A stretch of DNA of 64,000 nucleotides from Bryum argenteum (taxonomy: Eukaryota; Streptophyta; Bryopsida; Bryales; Bryaceae). The translations under genes and the position numbers were made by a program. Under the pieces are notes generated by a model, which saw only the letters and a list, made by a program, of their open reading frames with translations, was not told the origin of the DNA and made no database searches. The stretch is from positions 10,861,601 through 10,925,600 of the forward strand of contig CM073322.1 in the NCBI GenBank assembly GCA_037043015.1, read 5' to 3'. Below, in pieces: positions 44,682 to 56,338 of this stretch; within the stretch, counting starts at the first letter, position 1, and each line of letters opens with the position of its first letter.

Positions 44682-46137
44682 AAAAGTAGCACATCTCAAG
44701 CTTCTCCGATGGCTCTATGAACAAGATATCAACAAATTACAAAAAATAAGTTAAGGAATTCTTTAAGAATGTGCATATGGCGTGGCTCTCCGGTCCCATA
44801 TATTCCGAACATCATATTCAAAATTGATTAGGCACTATTTAAAATGTGAGAAAAAATAACTTTGGTTATGAATGCATCTCAAGAAGGAATCATTTGGAAA
44901 ACAATTGTTTTTTCTAAACTCTTCAAATATTGATGAAGAGATGGCACTTACCAAATGAAAATATTCGTATGAGAATCCGAGGTCCTCCCAACAAGTTCAT
45001 ATGTTCAAATCCCCCTGGATCTTGTTGTATGGGTACCTCAAAGCCCTTTGGGGGGATACTATGTCAAGTATCTTCAAGGCATTAGTAACTAGGCTAGAAA
45101 CTAGCGTAGTTATAGTGTCCACCCTCGAGAGGGGGAAGTAGTATTGTTTCAATTTCCCCTTGTCCAGTGGCCATCGGGATATTAGCATTACGAACGGACA
45201 CTTCATTCACGCCGGCCCCTTGGAAAGGGACCGGAGTTTCTATCTATCTTCAAATCCCCCCAAATTAATTTTCAATCAACATAATGACCAGTTCAAAAAA
45301 GTAAAAAATCCATACTCATTTTCAATCGAAAATTCTTGAATGAGCCGAGATTTAGTTATATATGACGATTAAGTGGATCTCTAAAATTGGATCTTGTTTG
45401 ATTTGCATGGTTCTATTGCAAAAGTTGCAAGTTTGGCACATTTGACACATGATTGTGCAAGAGCAAAAGACAACCTTATGAGTTATGAAGTGCAAATTCG
45501 CTAAAGCAAGAGTAGCGATTGATCTTTTCTTTGACCAATTTTGCAATCTTCTATGTTTTGGCATTTAATACAGAATCTGGTCCATGCAATATCCAATGCT
45601 CATATGCACTCCCTTGTATGAGATTGACCATGCTTACATGAGTGGATCCTCATTCATAACTATTATACAGGTTCAATAGGCACAAGCAAGAAGAAGAGAA
45701 ACTCCAACCTATTTAGAGGCTAGCATGAATAGAGTGTTCGTTCGACCTATTATCCTATCATGGCACAAGCATATTTAGAAGCAACCTCCACTTAATATAG
45801 AGCTAGAAAAGTAAACATGCCATAGTATTTGGCAACTCAACAGAACTAGTTGTAGAAATCAGATATTCCCAAAACAAAGGAGCATCCACATGAAAGCTGG
45901 AACCGAATAATCCTCCAAATGTATAAACTTTTTACTCGAATTTAAAAAGGGTGGGCAAGCTGAATACAAAAACGGAAAATAACATCCATTCGGCAGCAAG
46001 CGCCACCAAAAAATATCCTATTAGTGTACAAATTAAGTGAGGTGAATGGAAAGCTAGCTAAATGCAAGCACCAGTCAAAAGAATCGTATTTTCCTGTACT
46101 ACCATCTTGAAAAAGAATCCTCAGTCTCCTCTAAACA

Positions 46138-46445
46138 TTGCAAACTCCCATACGAATGTCGGGGTTAGCAGAATTGCGTACTCGTAACCTTCCTGATGTG
46201 TGAACTCCTGTACAAAATCCTGGATTAGCACGAACCTTCGTACTCGTTACCTCCCTGATCCGGCCGCAAACTCCCATACAAAAGTCGAAGTTGAGCAGCT
46301 TCGTAACCTCCCTGATGTGCAAAAGTCTGGATGCTAATGAGAGCTTCGCCCTGGTGGCCTCCAAACATCCATGCAACAGCAGATTTCCATCCCTGGTGTG
46401 CAGTCTCGTATACAAAAGTGGGGGTTTAGCAGATTTTCATGAAAG
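46138..46445. repeat. degenerate 55-65-bp tandem repeats overlapping a gene end
   Basis: About five units share CCTGATGTG(C/T), AACTC(C)..TACAAAAGTC, GG..TTAGCAG and TCGTAACCT. The last unit (about 46390-46445) lies within the 3' end of the glycosyltransferase coding exon and supplies its stop codon (TTA at 46426-46428 on the plus strand). Confidence 0.75.
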
Positions 46446-48513
46446 TGGGAGGCTCGGCTCGGACACTGGTCCAAGCCATGAGAGGCTCCCAGTGAGCGCG
46501 ACAATCGATCACGGTGCCCACTCTTTGCATGGCTGACCACAGGAACGGCGTGGCGGCCGCGGCGTAAGCGCCGATTGCGACACCACGCAGGATGCCGTTC
46601 GTGTAAAACGGGGAGGCCAGGACCAGGAGGGCGCCGATGCCACCCAGCCACGGCGTCAACATGGGCAGAATTGGGAGCTGGAATAGATTGATGAGCACCG
46701 TGAGAAGCGAGAGCGATCCCAGCAGGAACATTCCCCACCCCATGAACGGGTGTACTGTTGTGGGTACCAGGAACGCCGGAACCAGGAAACTGCCCATTGA
46801 CATCAATAGTATCGCTAGCTTCACCGCCAAGGGGTGACACAGCTTCTTCCCTGCACACGGGCCTCGACCGAAACACGTCCTCATCACCGACCCCTTCTCC
46901 GAATACGCGCACCGGTGCCGCACCACGAGCGCTGTTAGCATCGTCACGATGTAGAATAAGCCCTCTGCTATCAGTACCGGTGTCTCCGTTTCGTACCTGC
47001 AGCAGCCCTCACAAAGTCAGATTCTCCTCTCGCTATGGCTTGCTGGCTCAAATATTAGCTTGGAGCTTGAACTCACCCTATGGTTGCTACGCGCTTCTCG
47101 TGCCACGAAAGTCCCAGAGGAAGTGTTGGCCACGACCACCAGTACCACGGCTTCAACATCGGTACACTCGGGAACGTGATCACGCTGTTGGGTCCACACG
47201 GAATGTGCCACTTCAGTTTCAAATCTGCAAGGAGTGGTATCCTCACCTTCGTCAGCACCCACCCAGTCTATGATGAAGTAGAATCGACACTAACTTACTT
47301 GAATCTCTATTCTTGATGAATTTTACTCACTAGTGCAAAGAAATTGCCTCGAACACTGTCTCCGCTAAGTCACCACTGCGTTGTTTCAACCATGGTGACG
47401 CTTTCTTCTACATGGTAGTGATTTCTATGCCATATCGTTCATCCTGTGCCTGGGGTTAAAGTTATTTTATTTAGGTGAATTCTTCGCTACTAGAGTAGCT
47501 TCTTTTTATGAGAATTTAGGGATGTGAAGAAAGAGAGTGTGTGCTTACAAAAGAAAGAAGCGTCCATTTGATAACCGAGAGGGAGTCGAAACAGCCCGTT
47601 GAGCCTGGAGCCGTCGGCAGGAGGGTGAAAGAGCGGTTGATCCAGAAGGTCGTTGAAGTGATTCACCAAGAAGCCTTGATCTGCGCCATCTCTATTCTCC
47701 TTTCCAATACTGATGTCGTGCAGCATGACGTTGAACGTCTCGTTTGAAGGCTGCAAATCGTCAACAAACATGTCAATCCCAGTGTAAATTTGCTCTAATA
47801 CAACTTTCGATCAATTAAAAAACTATCTTCCTCCTCCATGCCGTGGAGTAGGGAAGCAAGGAGAGATTTTTGCTTGCCTGCAAAACGAAGAGGCCTGTGT
47901 GGAAAATGCACGGATTGATAAACGCAGCACAAAACTGGCCGCACTGGAAAAGCTCATCAGGAGCGCGAAGGAACAGATTATCGACATCGAGCATGACAAC
48001 ACGCTGATAATCAGTCAACTTCCACGCGTAGATTTTGTTCAAAGTGAAGAGGAACCGCTTTTCGAAACCGTGCTGGTTTCTGTAAGGATTCTGAATGTCG
48101 TCCACGACTACCACTCGTGCACCCTCGTCAGTTCTGCAGTCAGTCAGTCACACGCTTTATGTAAGCAAATGTACTCAGTGGACTCTCTGCTAGTGGACAG
48201 AAATCATGGTGGTCATAATTTTGACTTACAATGTTTTTTGCCAATGCTGCGGCACGCTTGCAGACGCGATGACGACGAGATCCGCGTCCACTTCCAGCTT
48301 CTTCAAAGTGCCCAACATCACGCGCGCCGCGACGTAAAACTCGTAATCACGCGGCGTGCCCATGTACATCATTGTCGCGTAAGCATTCGTCTTCTGTGGC
48401 CCTTTTAACGGTGCGTACGCCGCCTCGGAAACTGCTGGCGCCCCCGAAACCAACAACAGCAACAACAACACCACCACCGGTGGTACTAAACTCCCCATCT
48501 CTTTCCTCATCAT
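46426..48513 (-). CDS. IPUT1: GT8 inositol-phosphorylceramide glucuronosyltransferase-like (IPUT1/PGSIP6 type)
   Basis: Five minus exons, 48513-48230, 48133-47878, 47750-47549, 47224-47077 and 46996-46426, join in phase to 486 residues. An N-terminal hydrophobic anchor (about residues 8-26) precedes the GT8 domain: NAYATMMYMGTPRDYEFYVA, LTDYQRVVMLDVDNLFL with the metal-binding DVD at 144-146, CGQFCAAFINPCIFHTGLFV, DGADQGFLVNHFNDLL, and CGPNSVITFP with LKPWYWWSWP. Several hydrophobic segments follow (for example LLTVLINLFQLPILPMLTPW), which sets PGSIP6-8 apart from GUX xylan enzymes. IPUT1 adds glucuronate to inositol phosphorylceramide in the Golgi, the first sugar of plant GIPC sphingolipids. 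Intron 2 appears to have a GC donor (CAG|GCAAGC at 47877-47876). The C-terminal residues after the last hydrophobic segment are encoded in a tandem repeat and look unlike the family. The closely related PGSIP7/8 cannot be excluded. Confidence 0.88.
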
Positions 48514-51036
48514 CTTGCCCTGAACAAATCAGTCACCCAAACTGATCTCAACTCCGCCCCGATCGCATAATCCTGCCCCTTTCTCACTCTCTTTCAAAAA
48601 CCTCAATATTGGTCTTTCACTCTCTCTCAAAAACCTCAACAATCTTCTCTCAACATACTCTTTAGATATTTTGACGATCGTCTCTTACTCTCCTTTAAGA
48701 AGCGGTTCGAGTACTTCGACGATGGTCTCTTAATCTGTCTCGAAATGCGGGTCAAGATTCGAGACGACGGACTCTCAGTCTGGCTCAAAGGAAAGATAAA
48801 TGTAGCTTGTAACGGACTATTGCAGCTTGGTGGACCATCAGAGAAGTTACCTTCCCCAATCGCGACCTTCACTGAAATATGCAGTAACCGCAAGAAAGTA
48901 GAGCCTCGGATGCAGACCTATTCGCGACAAGAGCCGCGTGAGGATGGACTGACGAGGATGCATTGTTGACTGATCGGGAGCTCAATTGAGGAGGGGGGCT
49001 GGCAGGGGAGGGCGGGTCCAAGCTAGCGCGACCTACCTGGGTTGCGACCCAAGACTCTCTCTCGAGGAATCACGAGGAACCCAAGTCAGTGGCAAGCAAA
49101 TCGTCGCCAAGGCGCGCTATGGCGTGCGCGAAAGTACGAGGAAGAAGCGTAGAGAGAGGGAGTGAGGACAAAGGTGGTGGTTCGACTGTTTCGAGGGCAC
49201 TGATGTGAGAGTCGCCCGCCGTGGTCGTAACTGCAGGAAAGTGAGGAGTTGCAGGGAAAGTGGGAACCGAGGCACTTACCGAGGCAAGTGGGGGCGCAAG
49301 CGTGCCGCAGTTTTGCCCCCCGTGCTCGCGATTCTCACCGTGCCCGCAAGCTGGGATCAGTCAATCTGTGGCAGGGGTGGGCCCTGGCTGGCTTTCGATT
49401 GATCCAGCCAAATTCTGCTTGAGTCAGTACACGACCGGCGATCAAAGGTGGCGGATTCAGTTGCTTCCCCACCCCTACGTCGCTTCCTGTCGCCGCCGCG
49501 ATCGTAGCATTCGAATTTCGCAAGTGTCGGAGACCCGTATGAGTTTGAAAAAGATAGATGCACCCCTTTCCGAGACGCTTAGAAATTCAAATTTCTTCGT
49601 ATTCTACTAGGTGATTTCTTTCTTTTGATGGATAATTTGATTGAACTATACTTTTGTGACTTGCCTAGTAGGATGGGGACTTTTATTTTTTTAGATTTAA
49701 AGTATCAGCATTTACTTAGTAGATTCTATAAAGAATTTGACTGCAAGTCCCTTCTAGTATTTGTCATTCCTTGATTACTTAACTACCATTGCTTGTGATT
49801 TATGTAAATGATGATCTTAAGTTTATGAAGTAAAGGTGTTGAGACTAGTCTCCATGAGTACAAAAATGTTGGAATTTTATAATATTCTATTTTTAAGGTT
49901 GTTGGTATATATATGCTATAATTTTCATGTGTATGAAAAGTAAATTAGCCAAAGTTCAAGAGAAAGCTCATCGCATTTGATTTTGTGTGTTTATATCAAA
50001 AGCTCATACTTCACCCAACCTGCAAAATATGCTTATTTATTCTCAAAACCTGCCCTTAATCAATTAGTTTGCAAAAACTTCAAAAATTCACCAACAAATG
50101 AGATTTTACTTTTTTCAAGTTTTGTTATTTTTACATGTGAATGAGGTTTTAAGTCATAATCTCACCTTTACGATTTTCAGTTGAATAATATTTCACATGC
50201 CAACTTTATTTTCAAAGAGACACCTTTGTATTTGAATTTTAGCATACCTCCATGTAAATATTGAAGGATTTATTTAGGTTTCAGAAGTTGCATGTAGATA
50301 AAAATTGCTTGGACATGTTCCTCACTCACCATGGAAGAAGAATATGAAGAGCCTCATATCAACTTTTCTACCAATAATGATATTTTTGGCCATCATAAAC
50401 TCAGATCAAATCATTTGACAGAGATAGGTCAAATGAATGCTTCTTGAATTTTCATAGAAGGAATGTCATTCATTTGATTGATCATTTGACAAGGATAGGT
50501 CAAATGAATGCTCCATTCAAAGACTTGAAGTTCTTTTTATCCATCCTTCAACACGCTTGCGTCATTCATGGTGTTTTCTATGTCGGGTAACTCCTAAGAG
50601 TTTTGAACAAGAAGTTATTTCCTAAGGATATTGGATGAATCGTCTCAGCAACCCCATCCTTTGTGTTATGATCCCATTTTACATACAATGATAGGTCGAA
50701 TGAATGCTCCATTGAAAGTAGTTTCAAGATAGGCTTGAAGTTCAGTCTTTTTATCCATCATTCAACACGCTTGCGTTATTCATGGTGTTTTCTATGTCGG
50801 GTAACTTCTAAGAGTTTTGAACAAGAAGCTACTTTCTAAGGACCTTAGATGATTTTTCACACACAACACACCTTGTCTCGTGTTTATCACTTCACCATAC
50901 AAAAGAGTATGTTCTCTAGTAAAACACTTTCCTAAAATTTTGGTATTCCTTGAAAATGATTCTCTACCAACCATGCCCTACACTTACATACTACTCAAAA
51001 CATGTGAAATTTTCACCAAGCTCTCCACCAATACTT
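48514..51036. other. promoter of the GT8 gene, then AT-rich intergenic DNA
   Basis: 48530-48800 is pyrimidine-rich with loose repeats of CTCTCTCAAAAACCTCAA and of GA(C/T)GAT(C/G)GTCTCTTA, likely leader and core promoter. 49000-49560 is GC-rich with overlapping ORFs but no recognised domain. The AT-rich remainder holds a duplicated segment at 50490-50855. Confidence 0.5.
50490..50855 (+). repeat. direct repeat, two copies of about 150 bp
   Basis: 50490-50640 and 50690-50855 share GGTC(A/G)AATGAATGCTCCATT, TTTTTATCCATC, CAACACGCTTGCGT, ATTCATGGTGTTTTCTATGT and AAGAGTTTTGAACAAGAAG in order with scattered substitutions. They are offset by about 200 bp. Confidence 0.85.
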
Positions 51037-51312
51037 CGGATCTATGTATTTTACTCCTACGAGCGTTTTTCGGCAGCCAGGGAGGGGATGGGTAAATTGC
51101 CCCCTAATTTTTTATGGTATAGGCTTTAAATTCCAAGGAGAAGGCTTTCTTTGAAAATTTGGGGTCGCAAACCTCAAATTTGAATTCAAAATTATCAAAA
51201 TCGGCCATGGGGGGGGGGTCCAAATAGAAAATTCTAGGGATTTTAGAGCAAAAATCCCATCGGCTGATGGGGGCTCCTAGAAACGCTCGTAGGACTAAAA
51301 TACAGAGATTCC
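51037..51312. mobile_element. inverted-repeat (foldback) element
   Basis: The left end TGTATTTTACTCCTACGAGC (from about 51043) pairs with the right end CTCGTAGGACTAAAATACA, giving terminal inverted repeats of about 28 bp with few mismatches. The interior is G-rich with a run of nine G and has no ORF. Its ends differ from the TTAA families. Confidence 0.8.
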
Positions 51313-51345
51313 AATACTTCCACCAAGAATATCTTTTTCCATTAA

Positions 51346-51706
51346 CCCTTAAACGTCAAGCTATACGGATTTGGGCAGCCCAGTATTGGATCACAACATC
51401 TTTTGGACTCGGGCATCTTGAATAGTGCACTTTTTGAACTTGGGCATCATGAATGATCCAATCAATGATGAGCTTGCAACCTCCTACAAGTATTGTACAA
51501 CCCCAACCTATCTACCACAATCCTTTCAAAGCACAAAATCACTCATACAAATTGTGATTTGAATTCTAAAATCTCACTTTTTGAATGCATCAAAAGAAGG
51601 TGACCAGTTTGACATCAAAATATAACTGAAAAGTTGAGTACATTGAGAGCTACGGAGAAGATTATGTTGAAAAAGGACCCCTCGGGTCACCTTAGACGTT
51701 TAAGGG
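51346..51706 (+). mobile_element. TTAA-MITE family A, full copy
   Basis: A 361-bp element flanked by TTAA (51342-51345, 51707-51710). It begins CCCTTAAACGTC and ends GACGTTTAAGGG, perfect 12-bp inverted repeats. The interior is collinear with the copies at 55969 and (reversed) 42333. Confidence 0.92.
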
Positions 51707-52044
51707 TTAAGACCTGAATCACCTGATAGAAGAAGTCATAAAAGATTGGTAACTTCGGAGAATTTCTGTGAGCCAGACTAAATTTCATAAGGTGTGAGCA
51801 ATGTGCTTTTGTATTTGTAGAGCCCACACTAAATGCATAAAATAGTTGGGTTTGGCTATTTTCGGAAAAATTGGATACTATAGTGGATATGAGCAGCTGG
51901 ACACATGATGATGAAAATGGGATGTCCTCCATGAATATTTTTAGATGCCACCGAATGGGAAGCATGTTCTTGGAATGTGGTCCCTGCTTTGGCTGGATTT
52001 TTGCCCCTAAAGCTCCAAGGGCTGATTTCATCACTTTACCTTAA

Positions 52045-52269
52045 CCCTTAAAGGTCTGAACAACCATATTTTGGATGCTAGAATACAACGTATTTTGGTT
52101 GTATTGGAATGAGTGCACACCTTTAATAGATTTGAGTTCAAAGAACAAGTTGACATATAAATTCATGCGGTTCTACTAAGCTTTTAAGATCACAATATAG
52201 AGTTTCTTGTTGGTAGCAAATCTCAATTATACGCCACCGTACATACTATCTCCAAGGGACCTTTAAGGG
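52045..52269. mobile_element. TTAA-MITE family C
   Basis: A 225-bp element flanked by TTAA (52041-52044, 52270-52273). The ends CCCTTAAAGGTC and GACCTTTAAGGG are perfect 12-bp inverted repeats. The interior is unrelated to families A and B by eye. Confidence 0.88.
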
Positions 52270-52916
52270 TTAAAAGCTAGCCACTTTCAATATAAGCCAA
52301 GATTTTGCACTTTGTATTGTATTTTGAGGATTGTAAACGTAAGATCTAGTACCTAACTTGATTATGTGTATACCAGATGTCAAACAAAAATTCTTCACCA
52401 TTTGTGAGTTTGTTTCTATATATATCTTTTATTTTTTATTTTCCCGAGAAAGGAAAATGAGTACTTTGGAGCCCAAATAACTAATTTAGAATTAAATTGG
52501 ATATGGGGCTCTTCAAATTCTTGGTCCTAGGCAAGTAAGGTACATGTTCATATAATTTTTACTCTCCTGCAACTCATAAAGCATTGAGAAAAGCTTGCTT
52601 TTTTTCACAAGGGGTATGCTGAAATTCAAATACAGAAGGCCTATTTTTGACGGTGAAGAATTACCTTTGATAAAAATCCGAAAGGTGCAAATATGGCTTG
52701 ATATCTTCTTCTACACACCCCCCCAAAAAAAAAAAAAGAGAAAAAAAGAAGAAAGGGGGAAAGTAAAATCTCAATTTTCAGTGAATTTTGAAAGTTACTC
52801 TCTTTAATTATTGTTGGGAAGAAGTTCAAGAATATCTTGGTATGTAATACAATTTTGGTCAAATCTCAACATGTCCTAATAGTTTTTTCCAAACTTTGAG
52901 TATGGATATCTCTTAA

Positions 52917-53763
52917 CCCTTAACCCGTAACTCTCCTTGTTGCAAAACAGTCTAAGTCACAAAATTTGACCTTCCTTTAAATTAATCTCAAAAAATCTCA
53001 ATCTAAGCATTTTTCAAAAGATTCAACCGTAAGATCTCAAATTTCACTTGACATTCTTCTCACATACCAAATTTGAACCGTTCATTCTTCCTCATTTGTG
53101 AGATTATAATGGTCAAAATTGGCTGAGTTTTTCTCCTGCGGGAACCTCCAAAACCCGTTTCGGGTTTTAGGGAGAGTTAGGGGTTAATTGACGTCCTTGT
53201 TTTCCACAAATTGGAGAGAAATGCAAACTCATTGTCTTCTGGCCTTATTTCTGCACTGAAGGTAAAACAATTTTGTGAATCGGAAATGGTGGTTATCAAG
53301 GTAACTTGGTGATGTGACCAATGCAAAAAAGATCGATCACATTGGGTAAAATCTCAAAAAATGGCACTGTTGACAGAAAAATGTTTTGGTTGTTGATCAT
53401 GAGTGAGAAATATCATATTGTTTTTTTGGTTTTTCCCCCCTTGGGTCATTTTTTCTGAAAATTGGCATCATAGAGCATGGTATAGGGATAAAGATCAAGA
53501 TTTTTTATTATTTTGAAAAAAAATCATCAAAAAAATTAAAAAAAAGGCCAAGTCAAAGAGCATTGACCATGGGATCACGTGGCCCCTACAATTTTGCGTG
53601 GATCACACAAACCTCAAGAAGGCGATCAGGAAGGAGCATTGGATTCGGAAAAACAAAAGAATAGGGGTGCCATTGGACAAGATTTGCACCCTACCACTGT
53701 CGGACCCCAAAAGCAAAAACAATGACCTTGGTGACCATTTTGGTCAACGGTGACAATTAAGGG
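52917..53763. mobile_element. TTAA-MITE family E, interrupted by a family D element
   Basis: Flanked by TTAA (52913-52916, 53764-53767). The left end is CCC-TTAA, then the nested family D insertion, then TTGACGTCC. The right end is GTGACAATTAAGGG. Without the insertion the left end reads CCCTTAATTGAC, matching the right end's reverse complement CCCTTAATTGTC. The element without the nested insertion is about 583 bp. Confidence 0.85.
52924..53183. mobile_element. TTAA-MITE family D, nested in family E
   Basis: A 260-bp element flanked by TTAA (52920-52923, 53184-53187). Its ends are CCCGTAACTCTCC and GGAGAGTTAGGGG, inverted repeats with one mismatch. It sits exactly in the TTAA of the host element's terminal repeat. 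Confidence 0.9.
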
Positions 53764-53767
53764 TTAA

Positions 53768-54743
53768 ATGTCCCCAATGTCGTTTTTCTACATTTTGGAT
53801 GGAGGGTAGAAACTTTAAAGAGCCATAACGCCTTCATTCAAACTCCGTTTTGGATGAAATCACTTGGGTTGGGTCCCAAATCAAGTCAAGTGTGTATGGT
53901 AAAACTTTTGGCGCCATAAAATCAACTATGAATTAATGGAATACATTTTAGTGAAGGCAACTTTTGGTTTTGGGTTTTCAGATATTAGGCATGTTTTATC
54001 ATTACAAGCCAATTATGCGAAACCAAAAATAGTTTTTGATGAATTTTTTTATATGAACATGGTCTTTAGATGAAATCTAACAATTTTCTACTTGGAAGAT
54101 TTTTGATCCAAATACTTTTGGTATTACATTTTCAATGATGTTTCCACAGTGAAAAAAGTGAAAAATGGATGATTTTTGAACAACTATGTCTTTTTCATCC
54201 ACCGTTAGATTTCAACTTTATTTTTTTGGATGGATTCTAATTAGAGTTTACTCTCAGTAGTACAAATCTTGACCAAATTGAAGATGTTTCGCAGATAAGG
54301 CATGGATTTGATTGCATAGGAACTAGTTTTGGACTATTTTCCCTTTGTAAATTTTTGGGTAGTTTTCACCATTGCAAGGGTATTTTTTGAGCCAATTAAT
54401 TATTTTGATGATTTTTTTTTTTTTTTTTTTTTTTCAGAGGGGTACCAATGAACTAAGATGAACAACTTTCTAGTTGGAGATTTTTTCATTGGAGTAGCTT
54501 TGTTGGTAGATTTTCCACTCTAAAGTGAAAATGATGAAAATTTGTAGCTTGTTTTGCGCACTAATATGTTATGGTCTTGCAAGCTACAAGGCCTCATGAC
54601 TCAAATTTTGGTCAACATGACCTACAACAAGTCTATTACAAGTTGATACAGGTGAAATCTAAATAGCTCATATTCATTTTCATCTATGACACTTTTTTTG
54701 AAAATGTGATTTTTGGCTAAAAATAGACTGAGACGTTTAGGGG
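53768..54743 (+). mobile_element. larger TTAA element, copy 1 (about 1 kb)
   Basis: It ends GACGTTTAGGGG followed by TTAA (54744-54747). The left terminus is altered where the family E element abuts (TTAAATGTCCCC). It is homologous over about 900 bp, in inverted orientation, to about 58230-59146. It has no ORF of note and contains a run of about 24 T near 54412-54435. Confidence 0.75.
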
Positions 54744-54747
54744 TTAA

Positions 54748-55968
54748 AGCATGAGGACTTTCGAGCCATAAACACTCTTGTTGTCACAAAACTCTACCAT
54801 CACTAAGAGGAATTGTGCCCTAAAATGTTGACTAGAATTAAGTGTCCTATATGACATAAGAGACTGATGTTTGAAATGACATAGAAATATGTTAATTCTG
54901 AAATAATTATGTCATGACAGGGCATGAGATTCTTGAAGATAGAAAATGCTTGTCTTCTTGCCACCTTGGGACTTGGAGGAGTCAAATGTTGTGACCATCA
55001 ACAATTCAAGTTTGTCGAAGGGAATATTCTTTCAAATTGGAACATGCTTGCTAAGTAATCAAGCAAAGCTTTGTTTGCACACATCTATTGATTGGCTCCA
55101 CCATAACTAATGAGGGGAATCTGAAATGAGGATAACTTAGAAATCAGTGAATATATATATTTCCAGGTATCAGGGGATAGAAGTCGGCATACAATGAAAT
55201 ACCCAGAGTCCAATTTCCTTTTTGACCTTCTTGCAAACTTATTTATTTTGGGCAGGTTTTGAGAATAAACAAGCATATACTGGAGTTGGGCAGTTATGGG
55301 CAGATTTCAAATAGTGTTTTCAAATTTCGACCGTGAATATCTTCTTTAAGTACGGGGAATTCTTGAAGCGTGAAATGACTTTTTGGAAAGTATGGAGAAA
55401 AATTAATAAGTTTGGACGATTTATATTTTCATTGTATTTTGACAACCTTGGGCCATTAGGGGTTAACTTTGAGTTGCATAACCAAATAAAATTAAAAAAA
55501 ACTTAGGATTTAATATATATTGTGCAAATCTCAAGGACAACGTACTCTCTTGTTTAAGGCCTAAATGATTTCCGACAATTTCAGCGTAATAATTCTCTTT
55601 TCCGACATACTCTTTATTTACTCGATTCAACCTCAATTTCGTTAAAATGGCACTTTTCAACTTTCCGAACGACAGTCCAAAAACTACATGACAGTACAGA
55701 ACTCAAATGTGACATTATAGAATCCAAATAATAATATAGAAATTAAAGTGATTTTACAGAGAAACTGTGATATTACATAGTACACCAGTGTGTAGGCATG
55801 CAAATGTAAGTTTGGGTGTGACTAAATGACACTTAGAGTAATAGACATGACGTTATTCCAATAGCCTGGGTTCAAATTTCTCTTCTACCAAAACAACTTC
55901 AATCAAAGTTTGACTTGAAGCCACATCTAAGACAAGGTTTAACTAGGTGGACTCAGTCATGAGTTTAA
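54748..55968. other. AT-rich intergenic
   Basis: No gene is supported. A GGGG-TTAA boundary at about 55457-55464 may be the right edge of another TTAA element whose left edge I could not find. A degraded relative of the 209-461 MITE lies at about 55620-55870. Confidence 0.45.
55620..55870. mobile_element. degraded relative of the 209-461 MITE
   Basis: It shares TTCGTTAAAATGGCAC at the left, recurrent GATATTACA/GACATTATAG motifs inside and TGACGTTATTCCA near the right. Inverted repeats are eroded. Confidence 0.55.
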
Positions 55969-56338
55969 CCCTTAAACGCCCTTGGGGTCTAAAACGGGCA
56001 GCCCAAAATTGGATCACAACATCTTTTGGACTTGGGCATCATGAATAGTGCACTTTTTGAACTTGGGCATCATGAATGGACCAATCAATGATGAGCTTGC
56101 AACCTCCTACAAGGTTATGTACCACCCCAACCTACCTACCACAATCCTTTCAAAGCATAAAATCCTTCATACAAATTGTGATTTGAATTGTAAAAAGTCA
56201 CTTTTTGAATGCATCATAAGATGGCGACCAGTTTGACATCAAAATATAAGTGAAAAGTTGAGTACAGTGAGAGCTACAGGGAAGATTCTGTTGGAAACTT
56301 GGAATCAAGCCCCTCGGGCTTGCTTGGGCGTTTAAGGG
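55969..56338 (+). mobile_element. TTAA-MITE family A, full copy
   Basis: A 370-bp element flanked by TTAA (55965-55968, 56339-56342). It begins CCCTTAAACGCCC and ends GGGCGTTTAAGGG, perfect 13-bp inverted repeats. The interior includes CTTGGGCATCATGAAT and GATCACAACATCTTTTGGAC, shared with the other family A copies. Confidence 0.93.

Larger units (their letters stand above)
41908..46137. other. intergenic with TTAA-MITEs, no supported gene
   Basis: The FCA-like 3' UTR occupies the first few hundred bases. Two TTAA elements (42333-42689 and 43522-43780) and a 60-bp tandem duplication (44563-44681) follow. Short ORFs elsewhere have no recognisable domain. Confidence 0.5.

Noticed and set aside
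44997-45206. Organelle-like text in an intergenic ORF
   Set aside because: Considered a plastid insert but could not match any plastid gene.
46758-47316. Plus-strand ORF of 171 codons opposite the GT8 gene
   Set aside because: Antisense shadow of the last two exons of the glycosyltransferase gene.
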